Source: Lysinibacillus sp. FSL M8-0337 (GTDB lineage: Bacteria > Bacillota > Bacilli > Bacillales_A > Planococcaceae). Taken from it: DNA of 64,000 nucleotides. A program made the translations under genes and the position numbers. Under the pieces are notes generated by a model that saw only the letters and a program-made list of their open reading frames with translations, did not search any database and was not told the origin of the DNA. The first letter of the stretch is position 1, and each line of letters starts with the position of its first letter. Of this stretch, positions 60,763-64,000 are shown one piece after another. Where the stretch lies: assembly GCF_038593855.1 (NCBI RefSeq), contig NZ_CP151996.1:1426001-1490000 (forward strand), written 5' to 3'.

Positions 60763-61222
60763 AATTATCAATCAACCGATTGATGTTGAGCAAGTTAGAC
60801 AAAAAGTAATGAATCGAAATGCTGGTGCCATTACACTATTTATCGGCACAGTGCGTGAAATTACAAATGGCAAAAAAACATTGCATTTGGAATATCAAGC
60901 CTATCCCGCGATGGCGATAAAAATGTTTGAACAGATTGCAAAGGAAATACAAGAGCAGTGGCCAGAAGCGATAGTGGCTATTACCCATCGAGTAGGTCGC
61001 TTGGATATTTCAGACATAGCTGTTGTTATTGCTGTGTCATCGCCACATCGTAAAGTGGCGTATATGGCAAATGAATATGCGATTGATCGCATTAAACAAA
61101 TTGTTCCAATATGGAAAAAAGAGCATTGGGAGGACGGGACGGAATGGATTGGTGACCAATTAGAAAATATCCCCTATCCACAAGGAAAACCAGTTATTCG
61201 GAGGGAGGAAAGGAAAGCGTGA
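60743..61222 (+). CDS. moaE: molybdopterin synthase large subunit MoaE
   Basis: The 159-aa protein has AGAITLFIGTVREITNGK, HRVGRLDISDIAVVIAVSSPHR and WKKEHWEDG, with the active Lys in the last motif. With MoaD it converts precursor Z to molybdopterin. It overlaps moaD by four bases. Confidence 0.96.
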   Translation: MTVALFEIINQPIDVEQVRQKVMNRNAGAITLFIGTVREITNGKKTLHLEYQAYPAMAIKMFEQIAKEIQEQWPEAIVAITHRVGRLDISDIAVVIAVSSPHRKVAYMANEYAIDRIKQIVPIWKKEHWEDGTEWIGDQLENIPYPQGKPVIRREERKA

Positions 61223-61452
61223 TTAACATCTTATTATTTGCGCACTTACAGGAACTGGTTGGTGAATCACAACTCAAGGTAGAGCTGTCAGATGTCACGG
61301 TTGCTCAGTTAAAAGAGTGGCTAGAAAAGCAGTATCCGCAGCTATCATTACAACAAATAATGACAGCAGTAAATGAGGAATTTGCAACCGATATGACAAT
61401 CGTTAAATCGGGTGATACCATCGCCTTTATCCCACCTATTAGCGGGGGATGA
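61219..61452 (+). CDS. moaD: molybdopterin synthase sulfur carrier MoaD
   Basis: This is a 77-aa ubiquitin-like protein that ends in IPPISGG, the double glycine that takes the thiocarboxylate. The GTG start lies at the end of moaE, after GGAGGGAGG. It is the last gene of moeB-moeA-mobB-moaE-moaD. Confidence 0.95.
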   Translation: MINILLFAHLQELVGESQLKVELSDVTVAQLKEWLEKQYPQLSLQQIMTAVNEEFATDMTIVKSGDTIAFIPPISGG

Positions 61453-61524
61453 TAAAAGACTAAGTTATGAGTGTAGCGCTACGAGAGCATCGGCTGTAGC
61501 TTTCATCCAACGTACAATGAAAAA

Positions 61525-61692
61525 GAAGCTGGGGCAAAAGAGAAAAAGTGTTAGATTGAACCTGAAATCTAACACTTTTTTGCTATGCAATTGTTGTTCG
61601 CGTCTTACATTGTGTGCTGTTCTGAGCAGGATTTCCCGCTCCGCTGCCAAGTACTAGTGAACACTTCTATTTTTTATTTTTGCAAAAGCAAG
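61525..61692. repeat. dispersed intergenic repeat, copy 2, with terminator
   Basis: GAAGCTGGGGCAAAAG (61525-61540) leads into a hairpin AAAAAGTGTTAGATT (61543-61557) with AATCTAACACTTTTT (61566-61580), then a tail to TTTTTGCAAAAGCAAG (61692). In reverse complement this matches the block 24829-24946 in order and spacing. Confidence 0.75.
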
Positions 61693-61741
61693 AATAGCTA
61701 AGTTCTCCATATAGCGAAAATTTATTAACACCTTTCCTCTT

Positions 61742-62398
61742 TTATACTTTTAGTAAATGGATACTAAGAAGCATTAGAAAGGAAATAGCAATCATGCACA
61801 AAACCCATGTCCAAGCAAGCGTCATGTTACCCGAATCAAGTGCCATATAAATCGCTAGCGGTGTTGTTTGTGTTTTTCCGGGAATGTTCCCCGCAAACAT
61901 CAGGGTCGCCCCAAACTCGCCTAAAGCACGTGTAAAGCTTAAAATTCCACCAGATACAAGTGCCTTTAATGCGAGCGGAATAGACACAAAAACAAAAATT
62001 TGCCATTCATTCGCCCCATCAACACGTGCTGCATTTTCAATATCATTATCTATAGAGGCAAAGCCCGTTTTAGCGGATTGATACATTAATGGAAAGGCAA
62101 CAATCGTAGAAGCGATAACGGCAGCCCACCATGTGAACATGATTGGTTGATCAAAAAGCCACACAATAAGATTTCCTAATACACTATTTTTTCCAAAAAT
62201 AACGATGAGCAAAAAACCAACTACAGTAGGAGGTAATACTAAAGGTAAAAGCAAGATTGTTTCTAACAAGAGTTTACCTTTAAAATGGCGGGTTGCCATC
62301 CATTTACCCATTAAAATACCAACTATAATAGCAGTAATTCCAGCAACAAAGGCAATTTCAATGGAAAGCCTAAGAGGAGACCAAAAATCGGTACCCAT
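61742..62398 (-). CDS. modB: molybdate ABC transporter permease ModB
   Basis: The 218-aa protein has five membrane segments and the permease EAA-type motif (ENAARVDGANEWQIFVFVSIPLAL), with FWSPLRLSIEIAFVAG at the start. The ATG directly follows the modA stop. No ModC ATPase follows: the next genes are in the opposite direction. Confidence 0.93.
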   Translation of the reverse strand: MGTDFWSPLRLSIEIAFVAGITAIIVGILMGKWMATRHFKGKLLLETILLLPLVLPPTVVGFLLIVIFGKNSVLGNLIVWLFDQPIMFTWWAAVIASTIVAFPLMYQSAKTGFASIDNDIENAARVDGANEWQIFVFVSIPLALKALVSGGILSFTRALGEFGATLMFAGNIPGKTQTTPLAIYMALDSGNMTLAWTWVLCMIAISFLMLLSIHLLKV

Positions 62399-63181
62399 TT
62401 ATTGAGCTCCTTTAAAGCCATACTTTATAAAAACATTCATTGCCTCATCACTTTGTAAAAATTGATAAAAATCGTTTGCCTCTTGTCCATGCTTACTCGC
62501 TTTTAGGACGCCTACAGGATAAATAATCGGTGCATGGGTCGCATCATCGGCAGTTGCAACGACATCGACTTTATCGGAGACGAGGGCATCTGTTTTATAA
62601 ACGATTCCAGCATCTACATTTTCGCTTTCAGTATAAGTAAGTACTTGACGCACATCTTTTGTATATACCACTTTAGATGCAAGTGATTCCCAAAGCTGCA
62701 TGCTTTTTAACGTGTCGACGCCATACTGCCCAGCAGGGACTGTTTCCGGTGTGCCAAGCGCAATTTTTCCTGCTTGAAGTAAATCGTCAAAGGAATGGAT
62801 TTGCTTTTCGTTGTTTTTAGGAACGATTAAGACTAACTCATTAGCTAAAAGATCTGTTCCCTGTTGTTCAATCATTTCTTTTTTTACCAGGGCGTCGAAT
62901 TTATCTTCCGCTGCTGAAAAGAATAAATCCACCGGTGCACCTTGTAAAATTTGTTGTTGCAATGCACCAGAGCCGCCAAAGTTATAGAGGATTTTGACCG
63001 AATCGTGTTCTTTTTCATAAGTTGTTTTAAGTTCTTCTAAGGCATCCTGTAAACTAGCTGCCGCAGAAATCGTTAATTCAACAGGTTCGTTTGCAGTCCC
63101 TTCATTTTCTTGGTTACCACAAGCTACTAATAAACCCACTAGTAGAGCCAGTGCCGCAAATAAACGATAAAAGTTTTTCAC
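62399..63181 (-). CDS. modA: molybdate-binding lipoprotein ModA
   Basis: The GTG start, preceded by AAAAGGAG, leads to a lipobox (LVGLLVACGNQ). The binding-protein signatures are LTISAAASLQDALEELKTTY, NFGGSGALQQQILQGAPVDLFFSA, and a later DAGIVYKTDAL. These bind MoO4. 260 aa is normal. A TTATAAC-TC-GTTATAA palindrome lies just upstream. Confidence 0.95.
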   Translation of the reverse strand: MKNFYRLFAALALLVGLLVACGNQENEGTANEPVELTISAAASLQDALEELKTTYEKEHDSVKILYNFGGSGALQQQILQGAPVDLFFSAAEDKFDALVKKEMIEQQGTDLLANELVLIVPKNNEKQIHSFDDLLQAGKIALGTPETVPAGQYGVDTLKSMQLWESLASKVVYTKDVRQVLTYTESENVDAGIVYKTDALVSDKVDVVATADDATHAPIIYPVGVLKASKHGQEANDFYQFLQSDEAMNVFIKYGFKGAQ

Positions 63182-63194
63182 TATTTTACTCCTT

Positions 63195-63210
63195 TTATAA
63201 CTCGTTATAA
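63195..63210. promoter_or_regulatory. palindrome before modA
   Basis: TTATAACTCGTTATAA has perfect 7-bp arms around TC, 14 bases upstream of the modA start. Its inner part resembles ATAACAAGTTAT before fdhF. It may be an operator for a molybdate-responsive regulator. Confidence 0.5.
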
Positions 63211-63255
63211 CAAGACATAACTAATTATAATCAGTGCCAAGTAAAAAAGATAGTC

Positions 63256-63285
63256 GTGCCAGTCACCCAAACAATTCTGATAATT
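63256..63285. repeat. 30-bp dispersed repeat, copy 2
   Basis: It reads GTGCCAGTCACCC and then AAACAATTCTGATAATT, 28 of 30 bases identical to 48548-48577. Confidence 0.75.
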
Positions 63286-63286
63286 C

Positions 63287-63322
63287 AAAAACTCGTTCTG
63301 CATGTCAGAACGAGTTTTTTGA
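63287..63322 (-). terminator. terminator of the PTS IIC gene
   Basis: AAAAACTCGTTCTG (63287-63300) and CAGAACGAGTTTTT (63306-63319) form a perfect 14-bp stem. Confidence 0.85.
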
Positions 63323-63332
63323 AGTGATATGC

Positions 63333-64000
63333 TTACACTGCACCAAATAATTTTAAAATATTAATAATAATAATGCCTACGATGCCAAAGTCAGAATCAC
63401 CAAATGTTGTTCCTTCGTAGCCGATATCCCCCATAAAGATAAGCAAGATAGCTGGGATAAAGCTAATGATTATCCCGTTAGCAAATGCACCTGCCATGGA
63501 GCCAATACGACCACCCGTTGCATTACCGAAAACACCTGCCGCAGCACCTGTAAAGAAATGTGGCACTAGGCCAGGTACAATAACTTTAAGCCCAATCAGT
63601 GGGAGGGCAAACATGGACAATAAGCCAGCTAAAAAGCTAAAGAGGAAGCCGATAATAACGGCATTCGGTGCAAATGGGAAAATTGTCGGGCAATCTAAAG
63701 CAGGCTTAGCGTTTGGTACGAGTTTATCAGCAATCCCTTTAAATGCAGGAATAATTTCTGCAATCAGCATACGAACACCTGCAAGGATAATATAGACCCC
63801 CGCTGCAAAGGTAATCGCTTGGATAATCGCGAAAACAATGAAGTTCGATCCCCCGGATAATTGCGCTTCAATATAAGAACGGCCTGCGAATAAAGCGACA
63901 ACAATGAAAAATAAGCTCATTGTCAAGGAAATGGCAACAGATGTATCTCTTAAAAATCCAAGTGATTTAGGTACTGCAATCGCTTCAGTTGATTTGGCTT
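63333..64000 (-). CDS. ascorbate-type PTS IIC permease (UlaA/SgaT), partial
   Basis: The frame continues past the right edge of the window. The visible 220 residues hold several membrane segments and the typical UlaA end: CPTIFPFAPNAVIIGFLFSF, GLKVIVPGLVPHFFTGAAAG and VFGNATGGRIGSMAGAFANG. The family takes up L-ascorbate or related sugars with phosphorylation through IIA/IIB partners, which must lie outside the window. Confidence 0.88.
   Translation of the reverse strand, partial: AKSTEAIAVPKSLGFLRDTSVAISLTMSLFFIVVALFAGRSYIEAQLSGGSNFIVFAIIQAITFAAGVYIILAGVRMLIAEIIPAFKGIADKLVPNAKPALDCPTIFPFAPNAVIIGFLFSFLAGLLSMFALPLIGLKVIVPGLVPHFFTGAAAGVFGNATGGRIGSMAGAFANGIIISFIPAILLIFMGDIGYEGTTFGDSDFGIVGIIIINILKLFGAV

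Noticed and set aside
1..64000. CRISPR arrays, rRNA and tRNA genes
   Set aside because: No regularly spaced direct repeats and no rRNA or cloverleaf-like segments were found on reading; this was by eye only.

Overview
The window looks like the chromosome of a low-GC, spore-forming Firmicute of the Lysinibacillus/Solibacillus type (Planococcaceae). The reasons are: AT-rich sequence with strong AGGAGG ribosome sites, several S-layer-homology (SLH) surface proteins, a GerA-family germinant receptor operon, a CamS pheromone lipoprotein, NEAT heme-uptake proteins and a MoeB/MoeA/MobB/MoaE/MoaD cluster in Bacillus order. No rRNA, tRNA or CRISPR array was seen.

Region by region. 0-4.5 kb holds a YitT-type membrane protein, a small winged-helix regulator and a secreted repeat protein. 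4.5-15.8 kb is the most unusual part: one transporter gene (minus strand, about 465 codons when joined) is cut into three pieces by two different elements, each with its own large serine recombinase. The 5.8-kb element (4692-10475) carries a HicA/HicB toxin-antitoxin pair, a frameshifted secreted protein and a secreted hydrophobic protein with a small membrane partner. The 4.1-kb element (11250-15351) carries a secreted PPC-domain protein and a 36-residue basic protein. Both junctions rejoin in frame, and the inner arms of each element form inverted repeats around a GT/AC dinucleotide, as expected for serine-integrase attP sites. 16.5-21.2 kb encodes surface and exported proteins: a GH18-SLH glycosidase, a PepSY-SLH protein and a decayed secreted gene with a small membrane partner.

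21.4-23.8 kb is a two-gene cytochrome bd-superfamily oxidase operon with a fused heme-c domain. 24-29.7 kb holds a methyltransferase, a MocR regulator divergent from an EamA exporter, an orphan SLH fragment and a CoA-disulfide reductase-rhodanese behind a CsoR/CstR-like operator. 29.8-30.3 kb is a dead IS3-family copy. 30.3-42 kb is a Fur-controlled heme and iron locus: an IsdC-like NEAT protein, IsdE/IsdF-like transporter parts, a 980-residue NEAT-SLH protein, an IsdG heme oxygenase, a complete second ABC importer, a frameshifted ferrochelatase and an internally deleted siderophore-binding protein. 42-46.8 kb is a germinant receptor operon (A-C-D-B) and a conserved hypothetical.

47-49 kb has CamS and small proteins. 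49-63.2 kb is a molybdenum/formate block: formate dehydrogenase alpha subunit with DUF1641 and an Mrp ATPase, FdhD, nine molybdopterin-cofactor genes (moaA, moaB, moaC, moaD, moaE, mobA, mobB, moeA, moeB) and the molybdate importer ModA/ModB without a visible ModC. Together these import molybdate, make bis-MGD and mature the formate dehydrogenase. The window ends inside an ascorbate-type PTS IIC gene.
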